Of a stretch of DNA of 64,000 nucleotides, positions 42,137 to 51,337 are shown one piece after another. The translations under genes were made by a program, and so were the position numbers. Numbering within the stretch: position 1 is the stretch's first letter; every line of letters begins with the position of its first letter. The notes beneath the pieces were generated by a model. It was not told where the DNA came from and searched no databases. It worked only from the letters and a program-made list of their open reading frames with translations. The stretch lies in the NCBI GenBank assembly GCA_052324925.1, contig JBQPRE010000001.1; one strand, written 5' to 3'. The DNA comes from Flavimobilis sp052324925. GTDB taxonomy: Bacteria > Actinomycetota > Actinomycetes > Actinomycetales > Cellulomonadaceae.

Positions 42137-42445
42137 ATGGCGGGACAGAAGATCCGCATCCGGCTCAAGTCCTACGACCACGAGGTCATCGACAGCTCGG
42201 CGCGCAAGATCGTCGACACGGTGGTCCGCGCTGGTGCGACGGTCGTGGGTCCGGTGCCGCTGCCGACGGAGAAGAACGTTTTCTGCGTCATCCGGTCGCC
42301 TCACAAGTACAAGGACAGCCGCGAGCACTTTGAGATGCGCACGCACAAGCGGCTCATCGACATCATCGATCCCACGCCGAAGGCCGTCGACTCGCTTATG
42401 CGTCTCGACCTGCCTGCGGACGTGAACATCGAGATCAAGCTCTGA
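42137..42445 (+). CDS. rpsJ: 30S ribosomal protein S10
   Basis: S10 belongs to the 30S head and, as NusE, also joins NusB in antitermination. The 102-aa length is standard, with AGQKIRIRLKSYDHEVIDSSARKIVDTV, GPVPLPTEKNVFCVIRSPHKYKDSREHFEMRTHKRLIDI and DVNIEIKL at the end. It is the first gene of the S10 operon; rplC follows after 17 bp. Confidence 0.98.
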   Translation: MAGQKIRIRLKSYDHEVIDSSARKIVDTVVRAGATVVGPVPLPTEKNVFCVIRSPHKYKDSREHFEMRTHKRLIDIIDPTPKAVDSLMRLDLPADVNIEIKL

Positions 42446-42462
42446 GCGGGAGGAGAGACAAC

Positions 42463-43119
42463 ATGACCGCTCAGAACGACCGCCCCGTGACGGCGGTGCT
42501 CGGCACGAAGATCGGCATGACGCAGGCGTGGGACGAGACCGGCCGCGTTGTGCCGGTGACCGTCGTGCGCGTCGGTGCCAACGTCGTGACGCAGATCCGC
42601 TCGCTCGAGACGGACGGCTACACGGCCGTCCAGCTCGCCACGGGCCAGATCGACCCTCGCAAGGTCAGCATGCCCCTCAAGGGCCACTTCGAGAAGGCCG
42701 GCGTCACGCCGCGCCGTCACCTCGTTGAGGTCCGGACGTCCGACGCCGCTGAGTTCGCGCTCGGCCAGGAGATCAACGCGGAGGCCTTCGAGGCCGGCGC
42801 GATGGTCGACGTCGTCGGTACGACCAAGGGCAAGGGCTTCGCGGGTGTCATGAAGCGCCACGGCTTCTCCGGCGTCGGTGCTTCGCACGGTGCCCACCGC
42901 AACCACCGCAAGCCTGGCTCGATCGGTGGCGCTTCGACGCCGTCGCGCGTGTTCAAGGGCATGCGTATGGCTGGCCGCATGGGTAACGAGCGCCAGACCA
43001 CCCAGAACCTGACCGTGTTCGCGGTCGACGCAGAGAAGGGTCTGCTGCTCGTCAAGGGCGCGGTTCCCGGCCCCAAGGGCGGCGTCGTCCTCGTGCGTAG
43101 CGCCGTGAAGGGAGCGTGA
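42463..43119 (+). CDS. rplC: 50S ribosomal protein L3
   Basis: L3 is an early assembly protein near the peptidyl transferase centre. The 218-aa protein has the conserved LGTKIGMTQAWDETGRVVPVTVV and DVVGTTKGKGFAGVMKRHGF. It also has GASHGAHRNHRKPGSIG-type sequence and the loop GMRMAGRMGNERQTTQNL. GGGAGGAGAG precedes ATG 42463. rplD begins 8 bp after the stop. Confidence 0.98.
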   Translation: MTAQNDRPVTAVLGTKIGMTQAWDETGRVVPVTVVRVGANVVTQIRSLETDGYTAVQLATGQIDPRKVSMPLKGHFEKAGVTPRRHLVEVRTSDAAEFALGQEINAEAFEAGAMVDVVGTTKGKGFAGVMKRHGFSGVGASHGAHRNHRKPGSIGGASTPSRVFKGMRMAGRMGNERQTTQNLTVFAVDAEKGLLLVKGAVPGPKGGVVLVRSAVKGA

Positions 43120-43127
43120 CCGCAATC

Positions 43128-43823
43128 ATGGCTGACACGCTGACCGTCGACGTCATCGACGCCAAGGGCAAGAAGGCCGGCACCGCCGAGCTTCCCGCCG
43201 AGGTGTTCGACGTCCAGACGAACGTTCCGCTCATCCACCAGGTTGTCGTTGCCCAGCGCGCTGCTGCGCGCCAGGGCACCGCCGACACGAAGACCCGTGC
43301 TGAGGTCTCCGGTGGTGGGCGCAAGCCGTACAAGCAGAAGGGCACCGGTCGTGCCCGCCAGGGATCGACCCGCGCGCCGCAGTTCGCCGGCGGTGGAGTC
43401 GTCCACGGCCCGACGCCGCGTGACTACACGCAGCGCACCCCCAAGAAGATGAAGGCTGCTGCGCTCCGCGGTGCCCTCTCGGACCGCGCCCGTCATGGTC
43501 GCGTCCACGTCGTCACCGGCTTCGACATCGACGGCGCGCCGTCGACGAAGGCTGCGCTCCAGGTCCTCTCGGGCCTCTCCGAGCGTAAGAACGTCCTCGT
43601 CGTGCTCGAGCGCGGCGACGACCTCACGGTGAAGTCGCTCCGCAACGCCTCGCAGGTGCACCTGCTGGTCGCTGACCAGCTCAACACCTACGACGTGCTG
43701 ATCTCGGACGACATCGTCTTCACGAAGGGCGCTCTCGAGGCGTTCCTGGCCGGTCCGACCACCGGACGTACCGCCACGGCTGTGGCCTCGTCCGCCGAGA
43801 TCGCCGAGGAGGACGCCAAGTGA
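43128..43823 (+). CDS. rplD: 50S ribosomal protein L4
   Basis: L4 lines the exit tunnel and regulates the S10 operon in some bacteria. The 231-aa protein carries GGGRKPYKQKGTGRARQGSTRAPQFAGGGVVHGP, the tunnel loop, with no macrolide-resistance change evident. ATG at 43128 is chosen; an in-frame GTG at 43116 overlaps the rplC stop and cannot be excluded. It overlaps rplW by GTGA. Confidence 0.97.
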   Translation: MADTLTVDVIDAKGKKAGTAELPAEVFDVQTNVPLIHQVVVAQRAAARQGTADTKTRAEVSGGGRKPYKQKGTGRARQGSTRAPQFAGGGVVHGPTPRDYTQRTPKKMKAAALRGALSDRARHGRVHVVTGFDIDGAPSTKAALQVLSGLSERKNVLVVLERGDDLTVKSLRNASQVHLLVADQLNTYDVLISDDIVFTKGALEAFLAGPTTGRTATAVASSAEIAEEDAK

Positions 43824-44122
43824 GCGCTCTGCAGAAGAACCCGCGCGACATTCTGATCGCGCCGGTCGTCTCCGAGAAGAGCTACGGGCTCCTCGACGAG
43901 GGTAAGTACACCTTCGTCGTGGCCCCCGACGCCAACCGTGCCGAGATCAAGATCGCCATTGAGAAGGTCTTCGGCGTCAAGGTCGAGTCGGTCAACACGA
44001 TCAACCGCAAGGGGAAGTCGCGTCGGACCCGTTTCGGCATCGGTAAGCGCAAGGACACGAAGCGCGCGATCGTCACCCTCCGCGAGGGCTCGATCGACAT
44101 CTTCGGCGGCCCGGTCGGCTGA
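43820..44122 (+). CDS. rplW: 50S ribosomal protein L23
   Basis: L23 sits at the tunnel exit and docks trigger factor and SRP. The 100-aa protein has NPRDILIAPVVSEKSYGLLDEGKYTFVV, the helix EIKIAIEKVFGVKVESVNT and the loop RTRFGIGKRKDTKRAIVTL. GTG at 43820 overlaps the rplD stop. rplB follows after 34 bp. Confidence 0.97.
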   Translation: MSALQKNPRDILIAPVVSEKSYGLLDEGKYTFVVAPDANRAEIKIAIEKVFGVKVESVNTINRKGKSRRTRFGIGKRKDTKRAIVTLREGSIDIFGGPVG

Positions 44123-44156
44123 CGCCGGTCGAACAGCAGATTGAGGACAAGTTCCC

Positions 44157-44993
<837 letters not shown>

Positions 44994-45007
44994 TAGGAGC
45001 CTGACAG

Positions 45008-45289
45008 ATGCCACGCAGCCTGAAGAAGGGTCCTTTCGTCGACGGACACCTTCAGAAGAAGGTCAACGCCCAGAACGAAGCAGGGTCCAAGAACGTCATC
45101 AAGACGTGGTCCCGCCGCTCGGTCGTGACGCCCGATTTCCTCGGCCACACCTTCGCGGTTCACGACGGTCGCAAGCACGTCCCGGTGTTCGTCACCGAGT
45201 CGATGGTCGGCCACAAGCTGGGCGAGTTCGCCCCCACGCGCACCTTCAAGGGGCACGTGAAGGATGACAAGAAGGGGAGAAGGCGATGA
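45008..45289 (+). CDS. rpsS: 30S ribosomal protein S19
   Basis: S19 lies in the 30S head and contacts the A-site finger. The 93-aa protein has PRSLKKGPFVDGHLQKKV, IKTWSRRSVVTPDFLGHTFAVHDGRKHVPVFV and the tail GEFAPTRTFKGH. The stop overlaps rplV as ATGA. Confidence 0.98.
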   Translation: MPRSLKKGPFVDGHLQKKVNAQNEAGSKNVIKTWSRRSVVTPDFLGHTFAVHDGRKHVPVFVTESMVGHKLGEFAPTRTFKGHVKDDKKGRRR

Positions 45290-45693
45290 GCGCAGTCGCT
45301 AACAAGCGCACGCGGCGCGACAACCTGCTCGGCGATGCCGCAGGAGACTTTGCGATCGCTCGGTTCGTCCGCGCTACCCCCCAGAAGGTTCGTCGTGTTG
45401 CTGACCTCGTTCGCGGCCAGGCCGTGTCCGACGCAGTGCTCACGCTGACCTACGCCCCGCAGTCGGCCGCTGACGACGTCCTCAAGGTCGTCGAGTCCGC
45501 AGTCGCCAACGCGGTCAACAACCAGGGCCTCATTCGTGAGTCGCTCGTTGTGACGCAGCTTCTCGTGGACGAGGGCCCGACGCTCAAGCGTTTCCGCCCT
45601 CGTGCACAGGGACGCGCCGGCCGCATCCTCAAGCGGACGAGCCACATCACCGTGGTCGTCGAGCCGCGTGACCTGAAGGGAAGTGCCCGCTAG
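45286..45693 (+). CDS. rplV: 50S ribosomal protein L22
   Basis: L22 lines the exit tunnel. The 135-aa protein has FVRATPQKVRRVADLVRGQAVSDAV and an extended beta-hairpin (PTLKRFRPRAQGRAGRILKRTSHITVVV) whose loop reaches the macrolide site. An N-terminal extension of about 12 residues is typical of actinobacteria. It overlaps rpsS and rpsC. Confidence 0.98.
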   Translation: MSAVANKRTRRDNLLGDAAGDFAIARFVRATPQKVRRVADLVRGQAVSDAVLTLTYAPQSAADDVLKVVESAVANAVNNQGLIRESLVVTQLLVDEGPTLKRFRPRAQGRAGRILKRTSHITVVVEPRDLKGSAR

Positions 45694-46508
45694 TGGGACA
45701 GAAGATTCACCCGCTGGGGTACCGTCTCGGCATTACCACCGACCACCGGTCGCGCTGGTTTGCTGACTCGACGAAGCCCGGTCAGCGGTACCGCGACTAC
45801 GTCCGTGAGGACGTCCAGATCCGCAAGCTCATGTCCGAAGGACTCGAGCGCGCGGGTATCTCCAAGGTTGAGATCGAGCGCACTCGCGACCGTGTCCGCG
45901 TGGACATCCACACGGCACGCCCGGGCATCGTCATCGGTCGCCGTGGCGCCGAGGCCGACCGCATCCGCGGCGAGCTCGAGAAGCTCACGGGCAAGCAGGT
46001 CCAGCTCAACATCCTCGAGGTGAAGAACGCCGAGATCGACGCTCAGCTCGTCGCTCAGGGCATCGCGGAGCAGCTCGCTTCCCGCGTCTCCTTCCGTCGT
46101 GCGATGCGCAAGGGCATGCAGTCCGCTCAGCGCGCCGGGGCCAAGGGCATCCGTGTCCAGTGCTCCGGTCGTCTCGGCGGCGCCGAGATGAGCCGTTCGG
46201 AGTTCTACCGCGAAGGCCGTGTGCCACTGCACACCCTGCGCGCGAACATCGACTACGGCTTCTTCGAGGCCCGCACCACCTTCGGCCGCATCGGCGTGAA
46301 GGTGTGGATCTACAAGGGCGACATGACGGAGAAGGAGTTCGCTCGCGAGCAGGCCTCCCAGGCCCCGCGTGGCCGTGGTGGCCGCGGCGAGCGTCCCGCC
46401 CGTGGTGGTCGTCGTCAGGAGCGTCCGGCTGTCGCCGACGCCCCCGCCTCGGCCGAGGCCCCCTCCCAGGAGGCTCCCGCGGCCGCTGAGTCCGGAACGG
46501 AGGCCTGA
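45693..46508 (+). CDS. rpsC: 30S ribosomal protein S3
   Basis: S3 forms the mRNA entry channel with S4 and S5. The 271-aa protein has the N-terminal segment QKIHPLGYRLGITTDH, the KH motif PGIVIGRRGAEADRI and the C-terminal domain AQRAGAKGIRVQCSGRLGGAEMSRSE. After about residue 220 there is an Arg/Gly-rich then Ala/Pro/Glu-rich tail, longer than in E. coli and common in high-GC actinobacteria. GTG at 45693 overlaps the rplV stop by one base. Confidence 0.98.
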   Translation: MGQKIHPLGYRLGITTDHRSRWFADSTKPGQRYRDYVREDVQIRKLMSEGLERAGISKVEIERTRDRVRVDIHTARPGIVIGRRGAEADRIRGELEKLTGKQVQLNILEVKNAEIDAQLVAQGIAEQLASRVSFRRAMRKGMQSAQRAGAKGIRVQCSGRLGGAEMSRSEFYREGRVPLHTLRANIDYGFFEARTTFGRIGVKVWIYKGDMTEKEFAREQASQAPRGRGGRGERPARGGRRQERPAVADAPASAEAPSQEAPAAAESGTEA

Positions 46509-46510
46509 GC

Positions 46511-46930
46511 ATGCTGATTCCGCGCAGGCTCAAGCACCGCAAGCAGCACCACCCGAGCCGCTCGGGTGCTGCTAAGGGCGGTACCCAGATCGCGTTCGGC
46601 GAGTACGGCATCCAGGCTCTGGAGCCCGCCTACGTGACCAACCGTCAGATCGAGTCCGCTCGTATCGCGATGACGCGTCACATCAAGCGTGGTGGAAAGG
46701 TGTGGATCAACATCTACCCCGACCGCCCGCTGACGAAGAAGCCCGCCGAGACCCGCATGGGTTCCGGTAAGGGTTCGCCCGAGTGGTGGGTCGCCAACGT
46801 CAAGCCCGGCCGTATCGTTTTCGAGCTGGCCGGCGTCGATGAGGAGCTGGCTCGCGAAGCCATGCGCCGTGCGATGCACAAGCTCCCGATGAAGTGCCGT
46901 TTCGTGGCGCGCGAGGGTGGTATCAACTGA
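46511..46930 (+). CDS. rplP: 50S ribosomal protein L16
   Basis: L16 organises the A-site region of the 50S subunit. The 139-aa protein has IPRRLKHRKQHHPSRSG, IAFGEYGIQALEPAYVTNRQIESARIAMTRH and MGSGKGSPEWWVANVKPGRIVFEL. It shares one base with rpmC (TGATG). Confidence 0.98.
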   Translation: MLIPRRLKHRKQHHPSRSGAAKGGTQIAFGEYGIQALEPAYVTNRQIESARIAMTRHIKRGGKVWINIYPDRPLTKKPAETRMGSGKGSPEWWVANVKPGRIVFELAGVDEELAREAMRRAMHKLPMKCRFVAREGGIN

Positions 46931-47169
46931 TGGCTATCGGTAGCAAGGACCTGGCCACGACCGAGCTGGACGCGATGGATGACGACGCGCTCGTCGCCGA
47001 GCTGGACAAGGCGAAGCAGGAGCTGTTCAACCTCCGATTCCAGTCCGCAACCGGACAGCTCGAGTCCCACGGCCGCCTCAAGGCGGTCCGCCGTGACATC
47101 GCTCGGATCTACACGATCCTTCGCGAGCGTGAACTCGGCATCCGTACCGCCCCGAGCGTGAGTGAGTGA
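46930..47169 (+). CDS. rpmC: 50S ribosomal protein L29
   Basis: L29 lies at the tunnel exit next to L23. The 79-aa protein contains the two-helix core DDALVAELDKAKQELFNLRFQSATGQLE and LKAVRRDIARIYTILREREL. ATG at 46930 overlaps the rplP stop, which fixes the start. A short acidic N-terminal addition is typical for the group. Confidence 0.96.
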   Translation: MAIGSKDLATTELDAMDDDALVAELDKAKQELFNLRFQSATGQLESHGRLKAVRRDIARIYTILRERELGIRTAPSVSE

Positions 47170-47177
47170 AGGCTGAG

Positions 47178-47450
47178 ATGAGCGAGAACACCACCGACGC
47201 GCGCAACCAGCGCAAGGTCCGCCGCGGCTACGTCGTGTCCGACAAGATGGACAAGACGGTCGTTGTCGAGGTCGAGGACCGCGTCAAGCACCCGCTGTAC
47301 GGCAAGGTCATCCGCCGTACGAGCAAGGTCAAGGCCCACGACGAGCAGAACTCGGCGGGCATTGGCGACCTGGTCGTCATCATGGAGACTCGTCCCGTGT
47401 CCGCCTCGAAGAGGTGGCGTCTGGTCGAGATCGTGGAGAAGGCCAAGTAA
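47178..47450 (+). CDS. rpsQ: 30S ribosomal protein S17
   Basis: S17 binds helix 11 of 16S rRNA early in assembly. The 90-aa protein contains RKVRRGYVVSDKMDKTVVVEVEDRVKHPLYGKVIRR and VIMETRPVSASKRWRLVEIVEKAK. ATG at 47178 is preceded by GAAGG. An in-frame GTG at 47166, overlapping rpmC, is less likely. A 127-bp spacer follows. Confidence 0.97.
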   Translation: MSENTTDARNQRKVRRGYVVSDKMDKTVVVEVEDRVKHPLYGKVIRRTSKVKAHDEQNSAGIGDLVVIMETRPVSASKRWRLVEIVEKAK

Positions 47451-47489
47451 CACGACTGACGGCGAGGCGGGGGATGCCTCCTCAACGGG

Positions 47490-47495
47490 GTAGAC
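47490..47495 (+). promoter_or_regulatory. Candidate internal promoter -10 before rplN
   Basis: TAGACT lies 82 bp before rplN in the only sizeable gap of this ribosomal cluster. No good -35 is seen 17 bp upstream. It may give extra transcription of the rplN-rplO (spc) genes. Confidence 0.35.
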
Positions 47496-47577
47496 TCCGC
47501 TTCGCCGCAGCATTGGAAAGTATCCGTTCGGCAAGGCTCGCTCAGCGAGAACCAGCTCGACGACAGGAGTTCAGTAC

Positions 47578-47946
47578 ATGATCCAGCAGGAGTCGCGACT
47601 TCGTGTCGCCGACAACACGGGTGCCAAGGAAATCCTCTGCATCCGTGTTCTCGGCGGTTCGGGCCGTCGCTACGCCGGAATCGGCGACACTATCGTCGCA
47701 ACCGTCAAGGACGCGATCCCTGGCGGCAACGTCAAGAAGGGCGATGTGGTCAAGGCCGTCATCGTCCGCACCGTCAAGGAGCGCCGCCGCGCTGACGGTT
47801 CCTACATCAAGTTCGACGAGAACGCGGCCGTGATCCTCAAGAACGACGGTGAGCCGCGCGGCACGCGCATCTTCGGCCCCGTCGGCCGTGAGCTGCGCGA
47901 CAAGCGCTTCATGAAGATCATCTCGCTCGCACCGGAGGTGATCTGA
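47578..47946 (+). CDS. rplN: 50S ribosomal protein L14
   Basis: L14 contributes to an intersubunit bridge and is the silencing-factor RsfS docking site. The 122-aa protein is highly conserved: MIQQESRLRVADNTGAKEILCIRVLGGSGRRYAGIGD, VKKGDVVKAVIVRT and GTRIFGPVGRELRDKRFMKIISLAPEVI. AGGAG precedes ATG 47578. rplX starts 1 bp after the stop. Confidence 0.98.
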   Translation: MIQQESRLRVADNTGAKEILCIRVLGGSGRRYAGIGDTIVATVKDAIPGGNVKKGDVVKAVIVRTVKERRRADGSYIKFDENAAVILKNDGEPRGTRIFGPVGRELRDKRFMKIISLAPEVI

Positions 47947-47947
47947 C

Positions 47948-48298
47948 ATGGCTCAGATCAAGAAGGGCGACCAGGTCGTCGTCATCGCCGGCAAGGACAA
48001 GGGCCTCACGGGTCGCGTCCTCGAAGTCCTCAAGGACTCCGACCGCGTCATCGTCGAGGGCGTCGGCGTCGTCACGAAGCACACCAAGGCTGGCCAGTCC
48101 CAGCGCGGTGCGTCGACTGGCGGTATCGAGCGCGTCGAAGCCCCGATCCACATCTCCAACGTGCAGTACTACGACGCCGAAGCCAAGCGTGGCAAGCGTC
48201 TCGGTACCCGTACGGAGCAGGTCGAGCGTGACGGTCGCGACAAGACCGTCCGCGTCCGCGTGACCCGCGGTAACGGCGACGCTGAGAAGGACATCTGA
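47948..48298 (+). CDS. rplX: 50S ribosomal protein L24
   Basis: L24 starts 50S assembly. The 116-aa protein has the KOW motif KKGDQVVVIAGKDKGLTGRVLEV and GVGVVTKHTKAGQSQRGASTGGIERVEAPIHISNV. It shares one base with rplE (TGATG). Confidence 0.98.
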   Translation: MAQIKKGDQVVVIAGKDKGLTGRVLEVLKDSDRVIVEGVGVVTKHTKAGQSQRGASTGGIERVEAPIHISNVQYYDAEAKRGKRLGTRTEQVERDGRDKTVRVRVTRGNGDAEKDI

Positions 48299-48861
48299 TG
48301 AGCACCGAGACCACTACGAAGCCGCGCCTCAAGGCGCGCTACGCCGCCGAGATCGTTCCTGCGCTGCAGGAGCAGTTCTCTTACGGCAACGTCAACGAGG
48401 TCCCCCGTCTGACCAAGGTTGTGGTCAACATGGGTGTCGGCGACGCTGCCAAGGACTCGAAGCTCATCGAGGGTGCCATCCGCGACCTCACGCTCATCAC
48501 GGGCCAGAAGCCCCAGGTGACGAAGGCTCGCAAGTCCATCGCGCAGTTCAAGCTCCGCGAAGGCATGCCCATCGGTGCGCACACCACGCTCCGCGGTGAC
48601 CGTATGTGGGAGTTCACCGATCGACTGCTGTCGATCTCGCTCCCGCGTATCCGTGACTTCCGTGGCCTGTCGCCGAAGCAGTTCGACGGCAACGGCAACT
48701 ACACGTTCGGCCTGAACGAGCAGTCGATGTTCTACGAAATCGACCCTGACTCGATCGACCGCGTGCGCGGCATGGACATCACTGTCGTGACGACCGCGAA
48801 GACCGACGACGAGGGCCGTGCGCTCCTCCGTCAGCTCGGCTTCCCGTTCAAGGAGAACTGA
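48298..48861 (+). CDS. rplE: 50S ribosomal protein L5
   Basis: L5 binds 5S rRNA in the central protuberance. The 187-aa protein has VNEVPRLTKVVVNMGVGDA, TGQKPQVTKARKSIAQFKLREGMPIGAHTTLRGDRMWEF and NYTFGLNEQSMFYEIDPDSIDRVRGMDITVVTTA. rpsZ begins one base after the stop, with AGGAG inside the rplE end. Confidence 0.98.
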   Translation: MSTETTTKPRLKARYAAEIVPALQEQFSYGNVNEVPRLTKVVVNMGVGDAAKDSKLIEGAIRDLTLITGQKPQVTKARKSIAQFKLREGMPIGAHTTLRGDRMWEFTDRLLSISLPRIRDFRGLSPKQFDGNGNYTFGLNEQSMFYEIDPDSIDRVRGMDITVVTTAKTDDEGRALLRQLGFPFKEN

Positions 48862-48862
48862 C

Positions 48863-49048
48863 ATGGCTAAGAAGGCCCTCATCAACAAGGCGGCCGCCAA
48901 GCCCAAGTTCGGTGTCCGCGCCTACACCCGGTGCCAGAAGTGCGGTCGCCCGCGCTCGGTGTACCGCAAGTTCGGTCTTTGCCGCGTGTGCGTTCGTGAG
49001 ATGGCCCACCGTGGCGAGCTCCCGGGCGTCACGAAGAGCAGCTGGTAA
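48863..49048 (+). CDS. rpsZ: 30S ribosomal protein S14, zinc-binding type Z
   Basis: The 61-aa protein is the short zinc-binding S14. Its two CxxC pairs are in YTRCQKCGRPRSVYRKFGLCRVCVREMAHRGELPG. This form is the usual spc-operon S14 in Gram-positives; a zinc-independent paralogue often exists elsewhere and is induced when zinc is scarce. ATG at 48863 follows AAGGAGA. rpsH begins 75 bp on. Confidence 0.97.
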   Translation: MAKKALINKAAAKPKFGVRAYTRCQKCGRPRSVYRKFGLCRVCVREMAHRGELPGVTKSSW

Positions 49049-49123
49049 CAACTACGTCGCAGGTCCGCGCCCGAGTCTCAGGACGACGGCACGGATACCC
49101 CGGCGAGGAAGGGCTCAAGCCCA

Positions 49124-49522
49124 ATGACGATGACTGACCCCATCGCAGACATGCTGACGCGTCTGCGTAACGCAAACCGGGCTCAGCACGACACGGTCTC
49201 CATGCCGTACTCGAAGCTGAAGTCGAACATTGCCGAGATCCTCAAGCGTGAGGGCTACATCTCGGGCTGGAACGTCGAGGCGGCCACGGTTGGCCAGACC
49301 CTGACGATCGAGCTGAAGTACAGCGTGTCGCGCGAGCGCGCCCTCTCGGGCGTGCGCCGGGTTTCCAAGCCCGGTCTCCGCGTGTACTCGAAGTCCACCA
49401 ACTTGCCCAAGGTCCTTGGCGGTCTCGGCGTGGCGATCCTCTCCACGTCGTCTGGCCTCCTCACGGACAAGCAGGCCGCAGAGAAGGGCGTGGGTGGGGA
49501 AGTCCTCGCCTACGTCTGGTAA
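49124..49522 (+). CDS. rpsH: 30S ribosomal protein S8
   Basis: S8 binds the central domain of 16S rRNA and in E. coli regulates the spc operon. The 132-aa protein has DPIADMLTRLRNANRAQHDTVSMPYSKLK, RRVSKPGLRVYSK and VAILSTSSGLLTDKQAAEKGVGGEVLAYVW. Two in-frame ATGs (49124 and 49130) are possible; the first matches the common MTMTDPIADM start. Confidence 0.98.
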   Translation: MTMTDPIADMLTRLRNANRAQHDTVSMPYSKLKSNIAEILKREGYISGWNVEAATVGQTLTIELKYSVSRERALSGVRRVSKPGLRVYSKSTNLPKVLGGLGVAILSTSSGLLTDKQAAEKGVGGEVLAYVW

Positions 49523-49542
49523 TCGGGAAAGGAGAGAAAACC

Positions 49543-50082
49543 ATGTCTCGCATCGGTAAGATCCCCGTCCCGGTCCCGGCCGGAGTGGACGTCACCATCA
49601 GCGGTGCGCTCGTGACCGTCAAGGGCCCGAAGGGCACACTTGAGCACGTCGTTCCCGCTCAGATCGAGGTCGCTCGCGACGAGGACGGCGCTATCACCGT
49701 CTCGCGTCGTAGCGACGACCGTGACGCGCGTGCTCTGCACGGCCTGACGCGCACGCTCATCGCCAACGTTGTCGTCGGTGTCACCGAGGGCTACGAGAAG
49801 AAGCTCGAGATCGTCGGCACGGGTTACCGCGTCGCGGCCAAGGGCACGGACCTCGAGTTCGCGCTCGGCTTCAGCCACCCGGTCGTCATCTCGGCGCCCG
49901 AGGGCATCGCCTTCGCAGTGGAGAGCCCGACCAAGTTCTCGGTCTCGGGTATCTCGAAGCAGCAGGTCGGCGAAGTTGCGGCGAACATCCGCAAGATCCG
50001 CAAGCCTGAGCCGTACAAGGGCAAGGGTGTGCGCTACGCGGGCGAGAACGTCCGCCGCAAGGCCGGAAAGGCTGGTAAGTGA
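49543..50082 (+). CDS. rplF: 50S ribosomal protein L6
   Basis: L6 stabilises the sarcin-ricin region. The 179-aa protein has SRIGKIPVPVPAGVDVTISGALVTVKGPKG and GVTEGYEKKLEIVGTGYRVAAKG. It also has ISKQQVGEVAANIRKIRKPEPYKGKGVRYAGENVRRKAGKAGK. GGAAAGGAGAG precedes ATG 49543. Confidence 0.98.
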   Translation: MSRIGKIPVPVPAGVDVTISGALVTVKGPKGTLEHVVPAQIEVARDEDGAITVSRRSDDRDARALHGLTRTLIANVVVGVTEGYEKKLEIVGTGYRVAAKGTDLEFALGFSHPVVISAPEGIAFAVESPTKFSVSGISKQQVGEVAANIRKIRKPEPYKGKGVRYAGENVRRKAGKAGK

Positions 50083-50084
50083 CC

Positions 50085-50456
50085 ATGGCGATCAAGATTC
50101 TGGGCAAGGGCACGGCGGTGTCGCGCAAGCGTCGCCACCTCCGCCTTCGCAAGAAGATCTCGGGCACTGCTGCTCGCCCCCGCCTCGTCGTGACGCGTTC
50201 TGCGCGCCACATGACGGCGCAGGTCGTGGACGACGCTGTCGGCAAGACGCTCGCGTCCGCGTCGACTCTCGAAGTCGACGTGCGCGCATTCGCCGGCGAC
50301 AAGTCGGCCAAGGCGCGCAAGGTTGGCGAGCTTGTCGCCGAGCGTGCCAAGGCGGCCGGCGTCGACGTCGTGGTCTTTGACCGCGGCGGCAACAAGTACC
50401 ACGGTCGGGTCGCAGCGGTCGCCGATGGCGCCCGTGAAGGCGGTCTGTCCCTGTGA
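50085..50456 (+). CDS. rplR: 50S ribosomal protein L18
   Basis: L18 binds 5S rRNA with L5. The 123-aa protein has RKRRHLRLRKKISGTAARPRLVVTRSARHMTAQVVDD and VVVFDRGGNKYHGRVAAVADGAREGGL. ATG at 50085 gives the usual MAIKxLGKGTAV start; GTG at 50079 overlapping rplF is an alternative. Confidence 0.97.
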   Translation: MAIKILGKGTAVSRKRRHLRLRKKISGTAARPRLVVTRSARHMTAQVVDDAVGKTLASASTLEVDVRAFAGDKSAKARKVGELVAERAKAAGVDVVVFDRGGNKYHGRVAAVADGAREGGLSL

Positions 50457-50493
50457 CGGCGCGCACCCACTCCGAGAAGAAGAGGACGATCTG

Positions 50494-51153
50494 ATGGCTG
50501 CTGGGCAGCGCAACACGGGCGCCCCTGCGGGCGGCGCCAGCAACGAGCAGAGCGATCGCCGTCGTGGCGACCGCGATGGTCGTCGCAACGACCGCCGCGG
50601 CGACGCGGCCGAGAAGAGCGCCTTCGTCGAGCGCGTCGTCACCATCAACCGCGTCTCGAAGGTCGTGAAGGGTGGTCGTCGCTTCAGCTTCACCGCCCTC
50701 GTGGTCGTCGGTGACGGCAACGGCACGGTCGGCGTCGGCTACGGCAAGGCCAAGGAGGTCCCCGCGGCGATCGCCAAGGGTGTCGAGGAAGCGAAGAAGA
50801 ACTTCTTCGCGGTTCCCCGCATCCAGGGCACGATCCCTCACGCGGTGACGGGCGAGGCTGCGGCCGGCGTGGTGTTCCTGCGCCCCGCCGCCCCGGGTAC
50901 CGGCGTCATCGCCGGTGGACCGGTGCGCGCGGTCCTCGAGTGCGCGGGTATTCACGACGTGCTCTCGAAGTCGCTCGGGTCCTCCAACGCGATCAACATC
51001 GTGCACGCGACCGTGGCCGGCCTGCGCGCGCTCGAGCAGCCTGAGGCTGTTGCGGCGCGTCGTGGTCTGCCGCTCGAGCACGTCGCCCCGGCGTCGCTGC
51101 TTCGTGCACAGGCTGCCGGTCGGGCGGCCCAGGCTGCTGAGGTTGGTGCATGA
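50494..51153 (+). CDS. rpsE: 30S ribosomal protein S5
   Basis: S5 takes part in decoding fidelity and the mRNA entry site. The 219-aa protein has an unusually long Arg/Gly/Asp-rich N-terminal extension of about 45 residues. The standard core follows (FVERVVTINRVSKVVKGGRRFSFTALVVVGDGNGTVGVGYGKAKEV, GTGVIAGGPVRAVLECAGIHDVLSKSLGSSNAINIVHATV). The spectinomycin loop VSKVVKGGRR is wild type. It overlaps rpmD by ATGA. Confidence 0.97.
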   Translation: MAAGQRNTGAPAGGASNEQSDRRRGDRDGRRNDRRGDAAEKSAFVERVVTINRVSKVVKGGRRFSFTALVVVGDGNGTVGVGYGKAKEVPAAIAKGVEEAKKNFFAVPRIQGTIPHAVTGEAAAGVVFLRPAAPGTGVIAGGPVRAVLECAGIHDVLSKSLGSSNAINIVHATVAGLRALEQPEAVAARRGLPLEHVAPASLLRAQAAGRAAQAAEVGA

Positions 51154-51335
51154 TGGCTCGACTCAAGGTGACCCAGAAGAAGTCCGCCATCGGCGGCAAG
51201 CAGAACCAGCGTGACACGCTGCGTACCCTGGGCCTCAAGCGGATCGGCGACACCGCCGTGAAGGAGGACCGCCCGGAGATCCGCGGCATGGTCGCAACGG
51301 TGGCGCACCTCGTCACCGTCGAGGAGGTCGACTGA
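51150..51335 (+). CDS. rpmD: 50S ribosomal protein L30
   Basis: The 61-aa protein has the short bacterial L30 fold: LKVTQKKSAIGGKQNQRDTLRTLGLKRIGDTAVKEDRPEIRGMVATVAHLVTVEEV. The start can be ATG 51150, overlapping the rpsE stop, or the next codon at 51153. rplO begins 2 bp after the stop. Confidence 0.97.
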   Translation: MMARLKVTQKKSAIGGKQNQRDTLRTLGLKRIGDTAVKEDRPEIRGMVATVAHLVTVEEVD

Positions 51336-51337
51336 TC